Positions 28,908 through 38,367 of a stretch of 64,000 bases of DNA are shown in pieces (within the stretch, counting starts at the first letter, position 1; every line of letters begins with the position of its first letter). The stretch is from positions 310,001 through 374,000 of the forward strand of contig NZ_CALJHY010000007.1 of the NCBI RefSeq assembly GCF_937770335.1, read 5' to 3'. The translations under genes and the position numbers were made by a program. This DNA comes from an uncultured Glaciecola sp. (GTDB lineage Bacteria > Pseudomonadota > Gammaproteobacteria > Enterobacterales > Alteromonadaceae). The notes under the pieces are model-generated. The model searched no databases, was not told the origin of the DNA, and saw only the letters and a program-made list of their open reading frames with translations.

Positions 28908-29386
28908 TGTTTCTAACCTAATGATGCAGTCACTCTTGTGGAGCTAACAATTAGAAAGCGGGTTAGTCACTGCTTTTTTTGTTGTCAATTAAAGCAATAA
29001 TCACGAACTAGGAAACGCTTTTTTATGTGCTTCGAATGTCCGGAATGGAAGTTAGAGCAGCCCGTCACAAGTTCGAATCTCAAGGATTGCTGTTAACATA
29101 AACTTTTCACACAAATTTGAACGGCGTACGTCCCCTTTTGCCGTATTCAAGCCCGTTATGATTCGGCAAAAAATACAATATGACGACCTTACCTAATCAG
29201 GTAAAAAAGAACAATAAGCTGCCTGTCGTCAAAATTGATTAAAGGGCCCCTTAGAGCGAATTGCGGTCGGTGGGCTAATTAGTTTTTCAACCGTTAATGC
29301 CCTTATATTTGCGCTATAAAGTGCCAGCATACCTACAATAAAAAACACACCTATACTGTATTAAGTTACAGTATTTGGGGTGGGCT
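28908..29386. other. Intergenic region after cadR
   Basis: About 480 bases without a complete gene. It contains a 34-base sequence (29111-29144) that recurs with five substitutions at 39435-39468, and a stretch near 29062 (GTTCGAATCTCAAGG) that superficially resembles a tRNA T-arm. This is a possible location for the distal end of the Tn7-like cargo, but no end was recognised. Confidence 0.4.
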
Positions 29387-29713
29387 ATGTCACTTGTAAA
29401 GGATGCCAGAAGAGAGGGGACGGTAAAGTATGAACGTCATAAACCAGAGCAGACACTTCTTTATCAAATTATTGAAAAATATTACCCGCAGTTTCTGAGC
29501 CACATGGGGCAAGAAGATAAATATTTGCCCAGGTATGTGCGGTCAGAATTTGAAGCGTACCTCAAGTGCGGTCGTTTGGAATATGCGTTTTTGCGAGTAC
29601 GTTGTGAAGATTGTCATGATGAGCACTTAGTTGCGTTCAGTTGTAAACGCAGAGGTTTTTGTCCGAGTTGTGGTGCGGCAAAACGCGTTTTCACCCGGCG
29701 CCGCCCCAGATAA
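29387..29713 (+). pseudogene. IS91-family transposase, N-terminal fragment
   Basis: Starts MSLVKDARREG and contains the IS91-type zinc-binding N-terminus: RYVRSEFEAYLKCGRLEYAF, RVRCEDCHDEHLVAFSCKRR, then GFCPSCGAAKR. These motifs precede the Y2 rolling-circle catalytic domain in full-length IS91 transposases (~400 aa). Here the match ends after ~100 codons, where sequence containing the ~39-base direct repeat begins. The catalytic part is lost, so it is non-functional. Confidence 0.85.
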
Positions 29714-29750
29714 GTCTGTTTGAATAAAAGCCGTTCATCATCATAAACAA
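29712..29750 (+). repeat. Left copy of ~39 bp direct repeat flanking the PQQ/TonB cassette
   Basis: AAGTCTGTTTGAATAAA, a 5-base variable part, then TTCATCATCATAAACAA. The same arrangement occurs at 38098-38137 in the same orientation, on the other side of the dehydrogenase cassette. Confidence 0.75.
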
Positions 29751-29848
29751 AACTGGTTTGCGCCTCAAATAGTGATTTCAGGGTATCTATTTTTGTCACA
29801 TAAACCTCTTACTAAGATGATAAGGGTGATAAGAACCAGCAGACATGA

Positions 29849-31888
29849 TCAAGGCGACTCTACATTTGGCAAGGCGTAAGCAATGACATAGTCGCCCGGC
29901 TTCGTGCCGGTAAACGAATGACCACCCGCAGCTATCACCACATATTGCCGTCCTTTGTAAACATAAGTCATGGGAGTCGCTTGCCCACCGGCAGGCAACC
30001 GGTCTTTCCAAAGTTCGTGGCCCGTATTGATGTCGTAGGCCCGCAGGTAATAATCTAACGTGCCACTATGAAAAATAAGACCACCTTGGGTTATCGCCGG
30101 TCCACCGATATTGGGAGTACCGAGTTTAAGGGCCAAACCGCCAGGCGCGATGTCTTCAGTTGTACCAATTTTCTGCCGCCAGACTATTTCGCCCGTGCTC
30201 AAATCCACTGCTACCATCACTCCCCACGGCGGAGGACTGCATGGCAGCCCAAGTGGCGAAGTCAGTAAGCCACGCGTTAAGGTGTAAGGTGCTCCTTCCA
30301 TAGGCGCAAACTCGGCACCATCTTGAAGCGCACCAAATACCGGTTCATCGCCACTTCTTTTATTTAAGCGTGCAAAACTTGCCACATTACTCATGTTCAC
30401 AACAAGCAGGTTTCGCGCGGGATCAAATGCCGCACTCCCCCAGTTTGCACCGCCCCCTGGAAATGGATAGGTTAAGGTGCCACCTAGACTTGGCGGCGTA
30501 TACAAGCCTTCGCCTCGTAGTGCTTCAATTTTATCTGAACATGCCCATTTATCCCAAATGGTGATCCCAAAAGCATCGTCAGGATCTAAGCGATGATTAA
30601 CAAGAGGAGGTGTGTTGATGGGGAACGGCTGGGTCGGTGATAACACTTCCCCAACCACGCCACCTTGAGGTACAGCTCTTTCTTCAATGGGTAAAAATGG
30701 CTTGCCTGTGTCTCTATCAAGTACAAACACCATGCCTGTTTTTGTTACTTGTGCCACCACGTCATGAACCTCTCCATCTCTGAAGACCTCATAGAGTCCT
30801 GGTTGAGCTGGCACATCATAGTCCCACAAGTCATGATGGACCGTTTGGAAATGCCACACGACGTCTCCCGTTTCACCATTGAGTGCCACCACAGAGTTTG
30901 CATAGCGGTTATCCCCTACCCGATTGCCTCCATAATAATCAGGACTCGGACTTGAAGTCGGCAAAAAAACGAGTCCTCGCTCTTCATCCACTGAAATCGT
31001 AGACCAAACATTGGCGTGGCCTGTTTGCTTAGCAGAGTCTGCTGCCCAGCTCTTTGACGCGGGGTCATCAGGGTTTTGCGGAATAGGATTAAATCGCCAT
31101 TTAAGCTCGCCGGTGCGAACGTTATACGCATGCACTGTACCAAACGGTGCTTTAGTTCGAAGGCTGTCGCTGATTGCGGAGCCCGTAATCACAATATCGC
31201 CAATGATAGCCGGGGCGGAAGTAATCTGATATTCGCCAGGCCATCTCAGTGTCTCACTCGGTTTGACTTTGACCTCACCCGCGACACCAAAATCGGTACA
31301 CAGCTTTCCAGTTTTAGCATCGAGTGATATCAGGCGAGAATCAACGGTGCCTACAAACAAACGCGACGCACACAACGTTTCCGTATTAACGGTATGGTCT
31401 TGCCAATACGATACACCTCGGCAGGTATATTGATTGCCAGGCTGCACATCAATCGGCACCTGAGGATCATAGCGCCAATTCTCCGCCCCAGTCGCCGGAT
31501 CCAAAGAAATAACCTCTTGAAATTGGGTACAAAAAACTAACGCATCTTCCACTAAAATGGGAGTCGTCTCGAATGCAGATTGCCCCTTTACTGCCTCTCT
31601 TCCTTTGAACGCACCGGTTTGAAATTGCCAAGCCGATTGTAAGTTCGTCACATTATCAATGGTAATTTGTTCAGCGGCGGAAAAGCGGGTACCAAGCTTA
31701 TCACCACCATATGCACTCCATTGGGTTGAGTATCCCGGTGGAACGGCTCGAACAATTTTGGCATCACCTTCAATAATTAAATCATTTGATAAACCTAGCA
31801 CCACCCAAACGGCAGAGCCACCGAGAAAACTTACGCCGATAAACACGATTAAGGCTAAGCCAATAAGGCGAATAAATTTCATTATCAT
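29849..31888 (-). CDS. Membrane-anchored PQQ-dependent dehydrogenase
   Basis: A 679-residue quinoprotein with one N-terminal membrane helix (residues 6-30), then the eight-bladed propeller of PQQ dehydrogenases. Motifs include QWSAYGGDKLGTRFSAAEQI, FCTQFQEVISLDPATGAENW, TCRGVSYWQD and GQATPMTYVYKGRQYVVIAA. It resembles the quinate/glucose dehydrogenase branch but has only one membrane span and no heme domain of its own. It oxidises an alcohol or polyol in the periplasm and passes electrons on. The substrate is unknown. It is last in a run of three genes with a cytochrome/propeller fusion and a TonB receptor; no pqq biosynthesis genes are in the window. Confidence 0.85.
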   Translation of the reverse strand: MIMKFIRLIGLALIVFIGVSFLGGSAVWVVLGLSNDLIIEGDAKIVRAVPPGYSTQWSAYGGDKLGTRFSAAEQITIDNVTNLQSAWQFQTGAFKGREAVKGQSAFETTPILVEDALVFCTQFQEVISLDPATGAENWRYDPQVPIDVQPGNQYTCRGVSYWQDHTVNTETLCASRLFVGTVDSRLISLDAKTGKLCTDFGVAGEVKVKPSETLRWPGEYQITSAPAIIGDIVITGSAISDSLRTKAPFGTVHAYNVRTGELKWRFNPIPQNPDDPASKSWAADSAKQTGHANVWSTISVDEERGLVFLPTSSPSPDYYGGNRVGDNRYANSVVALNGETGDVVWHFQTVHHDLWDYDVPAQPGLYEVFRDGEVHDVVAQVTKTGMVFVLDRDTGKPFLPIEERAVPQGGVVGEVLSPTQPFPINTPPLVNHRLDPDDAFGITIWDKWACSDKIEALRGEGLYTPPSLGGTLTYPFPGGGANWGSAAFDPARNLLVVNMSNVASFARLNKRSGDEPVFGALQDGAEFAPMEGAPYTLTRGLLTSPLGLPCSPPPWGVMVAVDLSTGEIVWRQKIGTTEDIAPGGLALKLGTPNIGGPAITQGGLIFHSGTLDYYLRAYDINTGHELWKDRLPAGGQATPMTYVYKGRQYVVIAAGGHSFTGTKPGDYVIAYALPNVESP

Positions 31889-31931
31889 TTCATATCCAAC
31901 TTTTGTACTTGATTAAGTAACAGCTCATTTG

Positions 31932-33674
31932 TTACAGCGGTTTTATCCGCACGAATACCGTACTTCCACCTTCAATTGTGGCGGATGGATACTGCGAATA
32001 ACTCGTCCACACATTGCCCTCCTTATCGAAATTTATTTCTCGGCAAAACGTCACGTGAGAAGGTAATTGATATGTCACGGTTTTACCGGTAGCAGGGTCA
32101 AGATGCATCATCGTGTCGGAGTTTGTACCGCACGCCCATACTGTGTCATCACGAGGATCGATATTCACCGCATACACCGCGTCGCCTGGGCCAGTGGGGA
32201 GTGTAAACTCGGTAAACTTGCCAGTATCGGGTTCATATCGATACACGCCACCTTCCGCATACGCTGGTATCCATAAATTTCCTTTCGAGTCAGCACGAAA
32301 CCTGCGAGGGCCACCAAAGGGTGTGTCTACCATATGAAACGTCTCACTTTGTTTGTCAAACCAGCCGATCCTGCGATTATTAAACTGGCTAAACCAAATA
32401 TTCCCATCTGGCGTAACATCTATGCCATAGGGAATAGTCGTAATTTCATCATGGGCAGCAATAACTTGGTCACCCGTGCGTTGCATGGTGACTTCCTTCA
32501 TTGCCGTAGCTGGCTTGGCGGCTTTAGCCTGTATCTCATTACGAGTCGGCATATCGTAGATCACAATTTTATCTGTTTTGGGATCAATGGTACCGAGTTG
32601 ATTGGTGTAGCTGATGGTGAACCATAATTGCCCATCTCTATCGAAGCGCATAGTGTGGGGGTAGATACCTTCGCTATAGGACATTTCATAAATTTTCATT
32701 TCCTCGGTTTTGACATCGAGGCTCGCGATCAGATTGCCAAAGGCATAGGTAAACCACATTTTACCGTCCGGCCCTTGTAACACGGTGTGCAGTAGCAGCG
32801 GTATATGTTTAGGTCTGACTGTTGGTCGTAGATGGGTCATTTCGGTAATTTGATTGGTCTGCGGGTTTAGTCGCCAAATATTACTGCCGATTGTATCCAC
32901 ACCATAGATATTGCCATCTGGCCCCACGGCCACATCGTGCATACTCGCGGCCTTATCTGCAAGTCGCCACTCGGTGATTTCAACATCGGTTGCTTTGCCA
33001 GTAGGTGGCTCTGGGATACGCGGCATGCCAAGTTCACCATTTGGGTCGAATGCAGCAATCAAGGCTGGCGTAATAGCTTCACGGGTTTCTTTTGTCAGCA
33101 GTGCCCTTGTTCCTTTATTCGCCATACTTGCATAGATAGCTTCCCAACTTTCTGGTGTTGTATAATATCGCGTGTTTTTGTATCCCATTTGGTGGCACAT
33201 CATACAATTTATACGAAACTCTCTATTCGTGCGCTCATCTGCAACATGAATACGCTCAGCCCACACATGTGCTGGCAGTTGCTCAAGCAACTCGCTCTTA
33301 GTTGCCGCTTTAAGTGTCACATTAAGCGTTGTAGTAGCAGCGTCCAGTTTTACCATTTGATCAGCATAACCTGTGAGCCGCAGTCGTACCTTCGAGTGAC
33401 TTGCATTGACTTCAGAGAATCCAACGTTGCCATTTTTATTGGTAAAGCGCGTAGTCAAACGCGTCTCGGCATCATCTAACAAAGACACCATAACACCTTC
33501 TAATTTATGCCCTTTGCTATCGCTAATAGACGCAGATAAAGCGATACCCATTGATAGTGGTTTACTACTCGGTGCAGTGGTTTCAACAGCGGCCAATAAG
33601 CGCACTGGCGCTATTATGGCAATTGTTGCAATAGTCGCAATAGCTGCATTGCGGGTTAAATTTTTCAGGTACAT
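31932..33674 (-). CDS. Exported cytochrome c / beta-propeller fusion (virginiamycin B lyase-like)
   Basis: A 580-residue exported protein. In order: a signal peptide (LTRNAAIATIATIAIIAPVR), a carboxypeptidase-regulatory-like beta domain (SDSKGHKLEGVMVSLLDDAE, ~50-130), one c-type heme site (RINCMMCHQMG, ~155), and an NHL/Vgb-like propeller. The propeller has repeated blades such as GPDGNIYGVDTIGSNIWRLN, GPDGKMWFTYAFGN and TPDGNIWFSQFNNRRIGWFD. The heme and its place directly before the PQQ dehydrogenase suggest that it receives electrons from that enzyme; the propeller may bind substrate. No lyase activity should be assumed. Confidence 0.75.
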   Translation of the reverse strand: MYLKNLTRNAAIATIATIAIIAPVRLLAAVETTAPSSKPLSMGIALSASISDSKGHKLEGVMVSLLDDAETRLTTRFTNKNGNVGFSEVNASHSKVRLRLTGYADQMVKLDAATTTLNVTLKAATKSELLEQLPAHVWAERIHVADERTNREFRINCMMCHQMGYKNTRYYTTPESWEAIYASMANKGTRALLTKETREAITPALIAAFDPNGELGMPRIPEPPTGKATDVEITEWRLADKAASMHDVAVGPDGNIYGVDTIGSNIWRLNPQTNQITEMTHLRPTVRPKHIPLLLHTVLQGPDGKMWFTYAFGNLIASLDVKTEEMKIYEMSYSEGIYPHTMRFDRDGQLWFTISYTNQLGTIDPKTDKIVIYDMPTRNEIQAKAAKPATAMKEVTMQRTGDQVIAAHDEITTIPYGIDVTPDGNIWFSQFNNRRIGWFDKQSETFHMVDTPFGGPRRFRADSKGNLWIPAYAEGGVYRYEPDTGKFTEFTLPTGPGDAVYAVNIDPRDDTVWACGTNSDTMMHLDPATGKTVTYQLPSHVTFCREINFDKEGNVWTSYSQYPSATIEGGSTVFVRIKPL

Positions 33675-33759
33675 GGTGTGGCTCCAGCCGAGTTTCCACT
33701 CGGCATTTGATTAAATTATAAATTGAAGTGCTGCACAGAGACATAGATTGGTATGTGTC

Positions 33760-36243
33760 TCAAAATTTATAGCGTGCTGTTGCCCCATAAGTGCGAGGCG
33801 CATTTGGACTTCCAAACACACTGCCTTGTTGAGCAACACCGTCAGCAGCACCGGTCAAATATTCGTCATTGGTTAGATTTCGACCGTAAATAGATACCTC
33901 AACGCCATTAATCAAATACAGCGTTATTGCAGCGTTCAGCGACTTAACTTCCCGTGTTAAATTGCTGGCTGCAACTGCAGCGCCTGCGGTATCTGCACCA
34001 AATCCCACAAAGCCGCGCACAAGCTGTACTTCATCTTCATATAAATAATCAGCACGAAGCGCGAGTTCCATTCCGTTAGAAAATTCGGTGTGGTAACTGG
34101 CACCAACCGAGTATGAAATTTCTGGAATACCTACAGGACGCTCACCGCTTAAATCGCCGAATATCGACCCGGTAAACGAGTCGTATATTGGGTCTAGATA
34201 GGTAACAGCAAAAAACAAATCTAAATCATCAGAAGGCGAATACTTACTGTCCAACTCAACCCCAACAGTGGACTGTTCGCCCGCATTCGTCAGAGCAAAA
34301 CCCGTTCCGGTGAATGCATTGCTTTGAAATCCTTTAATACTTTGTTCAAAAACAGCAAGGTTAACCGCACTGTTTTTCCAACTCCCCTTTAACCCCAGCT
34401 CAAACACTTTAGAGGATTCGGGTCCTGCATAACGTGTGCCTGCTGTGAGATTGGGTAAAGCCAAACCCGCATTACGGATGGCAGATGGAGCAGGTGATGG
34501 CGCCCCTGCAGCGGATCCTGCAATAAAATCAGAAGAAAATGGGCGAGAGTCGTTTGAAAGGTTCCAAGACGTTGCCTTAAACCCGGTGGCATAAGAAGCA
34601 TAGATATTGAGTCTGTCTGTGAGGTCAAACGCAGCACGGGCCGTATAGGAAAGGTCATCATCGCGAGTTCTACCGTCTTCCACTTGATTCGGGAAATTCA
34701 GAAATGGCGGTTGAAACTGTAAGGCCTGTAAAGCAAGCAATGGGTTGACCGCAGGGTTGTTTGCAAATTCTGCAGGTACACCAATGGCAACCCCAAGCCC
34801 TACCAGATCGACGGCCGAGAACGGTTCGGTTGACAGTACATTGGCTATCACGTCTTTACTATCGTTGGTATAATTCAGCCCAGCGGTTAAGGTCACTCGG
34901 TCGGTAACATCAAAATCTACGGTTCCAAAAATGGAGTATGTTTCATTCTTTACGTCAAAATTACTGGTAACACCCGAGCCACTAGCTTCAAACGTGCCCC
35001 GCTCTAATCCCATGATATCCTCAACTGAACTCAAGCCACCTTGGCTCAAAATTTCGAGATACGCACGTGCATCGCTGCCTAATAGGTTTCGGTCAGAATG
35101 GACTAAGTCTTCATTGTAGTAAAAACCGCCGAATAAAAAATTGACAGGGCCGTCAAAATCGGAAGCTAAACGTAGTTCTTGTGAAAACGAATTAATATCA
35201 GTAACCGTTAAATTGTCTCCAATCAAATCGGCTGGCGAAAAATCACCATCGCTAATCGAATCCGATAAAAACTCACGGTAGGCAGTTACTGAAGTGAATG
35301 CTAGATAGCCAAATTCATACTCAACATGAGCAGAGAGGCCATAGTTTTTAAGACGGTTAGTGGCTTCTTCATTTGTGCGAGTGGTATACGAAAATGGATT
35401 TTCAGCAATAATGCCAGCCCCACCCGAAACGTAATCTATAGCGGGAGTTGTCGGCCCAGCCACGAGGTTTGCCACGACACAGCAGTTTTCATCAATCTCG
35501 TCATAATCAGCAATAAACCGCACCGCAAGTTCTGCCACGGGTTCAAACAAAAGTTGACCGCGTACCCCAAACCGATTTCGTGCATTAATGTCAGTATCTT
35601 GCGCCAAGTCCTGAGCGTAACCGTCACGGGAGTTGTAATTTGCGGACATACTATATGCCACAGTGTCACTAATGGGCCCTGTGACATCGCCTTTCAGAAC
35701 AACGGTATTAAAATTGCCATAAGTGGCTGACAGCGAACCACTTTTTACAAATTGTGGGCCGCGTGTCACAACACTGACAACACCTGCTGAAGCATTTTTA
35801 CCAAATAACGTTGATTGTGGCCCGTGCAATACTTCTACTCGCTCCACATTTGAAAGGTCGCTGATCTGCGCTCCTCCACGTGGCCGGTAAACACCATCAA
35901 TAAACACACCTACCGATGGTTCAATACCTGGATTGCTGCCACCATTACCGAACCCGCGAATACTGAATGTTGTGCTAATCAGGTTTTCACCCTGACCTAT
36001 GCGTAAAGAAGGTACAACGGTTTGAAGATCTAATAAGTCTCTGATTTGTGCACTTTCAATGGTATCGGCGTTAACAACAGAAACCGCAATGGGTACCTCT
36101 TGAAGAGCCGTTGCGCGTTTCGTCGCGGTGACCATGATCACTTCCACAGCTTGATCGTCGTTGTCATTAGTTTGTGCGAAAACCGGGGAGTCTGTGCATA
36201 TGGCTCCGATTACTGTACCGATGAGTAAAACTGATTTTTTCAT
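33760..36243 (-). CDS. TonB-dependent outer-membrane receptor
   Basis: An 827-residue receptor with a signal peptide (ending near SPVFA) and a TonB-box region (QAVEVIMVTATKRATALQ). The plug domain carries SIRGFGNGGSNPG, GVFIDGVYRPRGGAQISDLS, VERVEVLHGPQSTLFGKNAS and GVVSVVTR. A 22-strand barrel follows, ending in an aromatic residue (YGATARYKF). It imports a substrate across the outer membrane, presumably the one oxidised by the PQQ dehydrogenase downstream (inference). A TetR gene is divergent from it, with a palindrome between them. Confidence 0.9.
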   Translation of the reverse strand: MKKSVLLIGTVIGAICTDSPVFAQTNDNDDQAVEVIMVTATKRATALQEVPIAVSVVNADTIESAQIRDLLDLQTVVPSLRIGQGENLISTTFSIRGFGNGGSNPGIEPSVGVFIDGVYRPRGGAQISDLSNVERVEVLHGPQSTLFGKNASAGVVSVVTRGPQFVKSGSLSATYGNFNTVVLKGDVTGPISDTVAYSMSANYNSRDGYAQDLAQDTDINARNRFGVRGQLLFEPVAELAVRFIADYDEIDENCCVVANLVAGPTTPAIDYVSGGAGIIAENPFSYTTRTNEEATNRLKNYGLSAHVEYEFGYLAFTSVTAYREFLSDSISDGDFSPADLIGDNLTVTDINSFSQELRLASDFDGPVNFLFGGFYYNEDLVHSDRNLLGSDARAYLEILSQGGLSSVEDIMGLERGTFEASGSGVTSNFDVKNETYSIFGTVDFDVTDRVTLTAGLNYTNDSKDVIANVLSTEPFSAVDLVGLGVAIGVPAEFANNPAVNPLLALQALQFQPPFLNFPNQVEDGRTRDDDLSYTARAAFDLTDRLNIYASYATGFKATSWNLSNDSRPFSSDFIAGSAAGAPSPAPSAIRNAGLALPNLTAGTRYAGPESSKVFELGLKGSWKNSAVNLAVFEQSIKGFQSNAFTGTGFALTNAGEQSTVGVELDSKYSPSDDLDLFFAVTYLDPIYDSFTGSIFGDLSGERPVGIPEISYSVGASYHTEFSNGMELALRADYLYEDEVQLVRGFVGFGADTAGAAVAASNLTREVKSLNAAITLYLINGVEVSIYGRNLTNDEYLTGAADGVAQQGSVFGSPNAPRTYGATARYKF

Positions 36244-36323
36244 TTTTTTCTCTTTTTGATATCAATAATGAAAACCAACAACACACTGCCCATTCCATAA
36301 ATTGATTTGGTTAACTAGTACAT

Positions 36324-36363
36324 ATTCTAATTTAAATTAGATTTTCTAATCTAATTTAGAATT
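36324..36363. promoter_or_regulatory. Palindromic operator between the TonB receptor and tetR
   Basis: ATTCTAATTTAAATTAGAT faces TCTAATCTAATTTAGAAT, an AT-rich interrupted palindrome in the gap between the divergent genes. It is the natural candidate binding site of the adjacent TetR-type regulator. Confidence 0.55.
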
Positions 36364-36439
36364 ATTCTTTTGTCAACTTGCATAGCACATCTATTTATGG
36401 GATAAACTTGGCGAGCAAGACAAAACAGGAGATAAGACC

Positions 36440-37096
36440 TTGGGGCAAATAGAGTCAGCTGAAAACAATGAAGTGACTGAAAAAAAGGGAAAGCCCTCTG
36501 TCCAGAAGGCGGTTTCAAGAAGCCAAAAGTCAAAAAAGAAGCGCGACCAAATAGTCAGAGCTGCTATAGAGGTTATCAATGCCAAGAGTTATTCACAGGC
36601 AACGATGTCAGATATTGCGAAGTCTATTGATCTAAGGAATGCAACGCTTTACTACTATTTTCCAAATAAGTGTGCACTTGCCTTCGAGTGCCTCACGAAG
36701 TCGTTTGAACGATTTGAACGCACACTGTCGGAAATAGAAGTACAGGCAACACCCGGAGCACGAAAAATTGAACACCTTATCCGCTCAATGTTGGAAGATG
36801 GCCTTAAAAACGGTCCTCTACTCTACTTGGGTGACTACTCATACCTTGATAAAGATCAGAGAGCCGAAGCGGATATGTCAATCGCTGCACTCACAAACAG
36901 GGTTGAGCAATTTTTCAAAGACGGTATTAAAGATGGATCCGTGATGCAGTGTGAAACCCAACTGGTGGTAAACCTGTTGCTAGGTATGCTTATTTGGTTT
37001 GGAAAATGGGTTCCAACCATTAAAGATATTACAGTAGAGCGTTTAATGAGTGCTATTAATGTTTTCACTTTACATGGTCTAGGTGATGATGTGTGA
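36440..37096 (+). CDS. TetR/AcrR-family transcriptional regulator
   Basis: A 218-residue regulator. After a ~35-residue charged extension comes the TetR helix-turn-helix: RDQIVRAAIEVINAKSYSQA, TMSDIAKSIDLRNATLYYYF, then PNKCALAFECL. The C-terminal ligand-binding domain is helical. The frame has no suitable ATG at the start; the TTG at 36440 is well placed behind AGGAG. It is divergent from the TonB receptor and probably represses that three-gene cassette until the substrate or a derivative binds (inference). Confidence 0.85.
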   Translation: MGQIESAENNEVTEKKGKPSVQKAVSRSQKSKKKRDQIVRAAIEVINAKSYSQATMSDIAKSIDLRNATLYYYFPNKCALAFECLTKSFERFERTLSEIEVQATPGARKIEHLIRSMLEDGLKNGPLLYLGDYSYLDKDQRAEADMSIAALTNRVEQFFKDGIKDGSVMQCETQLVVNLLLGMLIWFGKWVPTIKDITVERLMSAINVFTLHGLGDDV

Positions 37097-37450
37097 TAAC
37101 CCAGTCTGCTCACCTGCACCTATTCCCTATATTCAATCATCATAGTCGATTACCGCTACTTACATTTGATGTGGTAGCGCCAGCTTTGTTGGCACCCTCG
37201 ATTCCCTTGATCTAGGCCCGCTGATCAAGTCACCATGGCTCAAAGTGCAACAGAATTAATGGGGTTGTTGTGAAGCTTTAATACAGACTGTGGTGGGTAG
37301 ATAAAAGCATCTAATCGTTGCTAAAAAGAATGGTATGAGCCCATTACGCTCATGTCATGAGCCACCTTACTTATCCCATAGATCCTATATTTAACGGGCA
37401 TAGTTGGTTTGAAAAATGATGCTTCGAAGCACAGCAGCATCTATGCATCG
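37097..37450. other. Intergenic region after tetR
   Basis: About 350 bases with all frames broken. I see a small hairpin (GATGCTTCGAAGC...CAGCAGCATC near 37420) and nothing that I can assign to a gene. Confidence 0.4.
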
Positions 37451-37640
37451 TCAAATGGGGAAACCTGCCTTAAGCATGCTTTCGCTTAATAATTGGCTTT
37501 TGTTGATATCCTGAAACGTTTCAAATTGGGTAAAGACTTTAACTGATGAATTGGGCTCTAACGCTAATGCTCGTGAGCAATTCGCTTTTGCTTCGGTGAG
37601 CTGATTATTGGCCACCTGACACGCAGCGATAAACGCGAGG
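37451..37640 (-). pseudogene. TPR protein tail (adenylate-cyclase-associated type), remnant
   Basis: The end of a minus-strand frame reads AFIAACQVANNQLTEAKANC, SRALALEPNSS, then a tail with SESMLKAGFPI. That is a last tetratricopeptide unit followed by the xGLRKAGLP-type ending typical of bacterial TPR proteins linked to class III adenylate cyclases. Upstream codons do not continue the family, so only ~60 residues remain. Confidence 0.45.
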
Positions 37641-37883
37641 TCTATCGTGATGGACAACAACATTTTGAGGCATGGATGACTGATGGATGTAAACACCCCG
37701 CATATGGAAACATGCCCTATCCCGAATTTTGCCGTGGCATGAAATGCGAAGCTAAAACCCGCGCAGGCCATCCCTGCAAGAATGACGGTACAAGTTTGGG
37801 GGAATGGACGCTGTAAGTATCATGGTGGCGCTAGCACTGGCCCTGTGACATCTGAGGGTAAGAAACGAGTATCAATGAACTCA
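37640..37883 (+). pseudogene. HGG-STGP-type mobile-element protein, frameshifted
   Basis: The plus strand reads QQHFEAWMTDGCKHPAYGNM, then FCRGMKCEAKTRAGHPCKND. After a one-base slip at a G run it continues with NGRCKYHGGASTGPVTSEGK. This Cys/His pattern ending in HGGxSTGPxTxEGK belongs to small proteins of phages and integrative elements whose function is unknown. A frameshift near 37800 disables it. Confidence 0.65.
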
Positions 37884-38367
37884 AGACAACAAAGCCCATG
37901 CGGACACTAACATTATGCTAACAGTGACCCAGACTGCCTAGATTAGCTACACTACTGCTTATGCAACTAAACCTGACTGGCTCCTGTGAGCGAGCAACAG
38001 ACACATAGAAAATTGGCTGGTAGTCTCATTAAAGTCACAGTGAACAACAGACATTCGATGATTTGTGTGAAGCGGATAACCTATAACCGCCTGAGAAAAG
38101 TCTGTTTGAATAAAGACTAGTTCATCATCATAAACAAGCGCAATTTTCAGCGCTGACTTGCACAAGGGTGGGAGGTGCTTGTTTGGAATTCTGAATTATG
38201 TAGAAACAGCTGAGTAATAGACGAAAAATCGCAGCTTTCGCTTCCTTGAGAATATAAAATAAATGTTAATACGGCAAATATGGGGCAACATGTATTTTCA
38301 TTTTATGAAAAATGACGTTTTACCTATACTCTGGTATGTTCAGCAGTATATTTTTAGAGAACAATTT
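37884..38367. other. Spacer carrying the right-hand direct repeat
   Basis: No complete gene seen. It contains the second copy of the ~39 bp direct repeat and the upstream region of the GST gene. The in-frame extension of the GST gene up to 38263 has no convincing ribosome site. Confidence 0.4.
38098..38137 (+). repeat. Right copy of ~39 bp direct repeat flanking the PQQ/TonB cassette
   Basis: AAGTCTGTTTGAATAAA, a 6-base variable part, then TTCATCATCATAAACAA, matching 29712-29750 in the same orientation. Confidence 0.75.

Noticed and set aside
29040-29095. tRNA-like stretch with GTTCGAATCTC after cadR
   Set aside because: The would-be T-stem pairs poorly and no acceptor, D or anticodon arms can be formed, so it is not reported as a tRNA or attachment site.
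29614-29799. 61-codon minus-strand frame containing VYDDERLLFKQT
   Set aside because: It has a GTG start with a fair ribosome site but runs backwards into the IS91 fragment; at best the first ~30 codons are a truncated gene start. The related frame at 37959-38165 is in another reading frame.
32937-33479. 180-codon plus-strand frame opposite the cytochrome/propeller gene
   Set aside because: Shadow of a clear coding gene with signal peptide and heme motif on the other strand.
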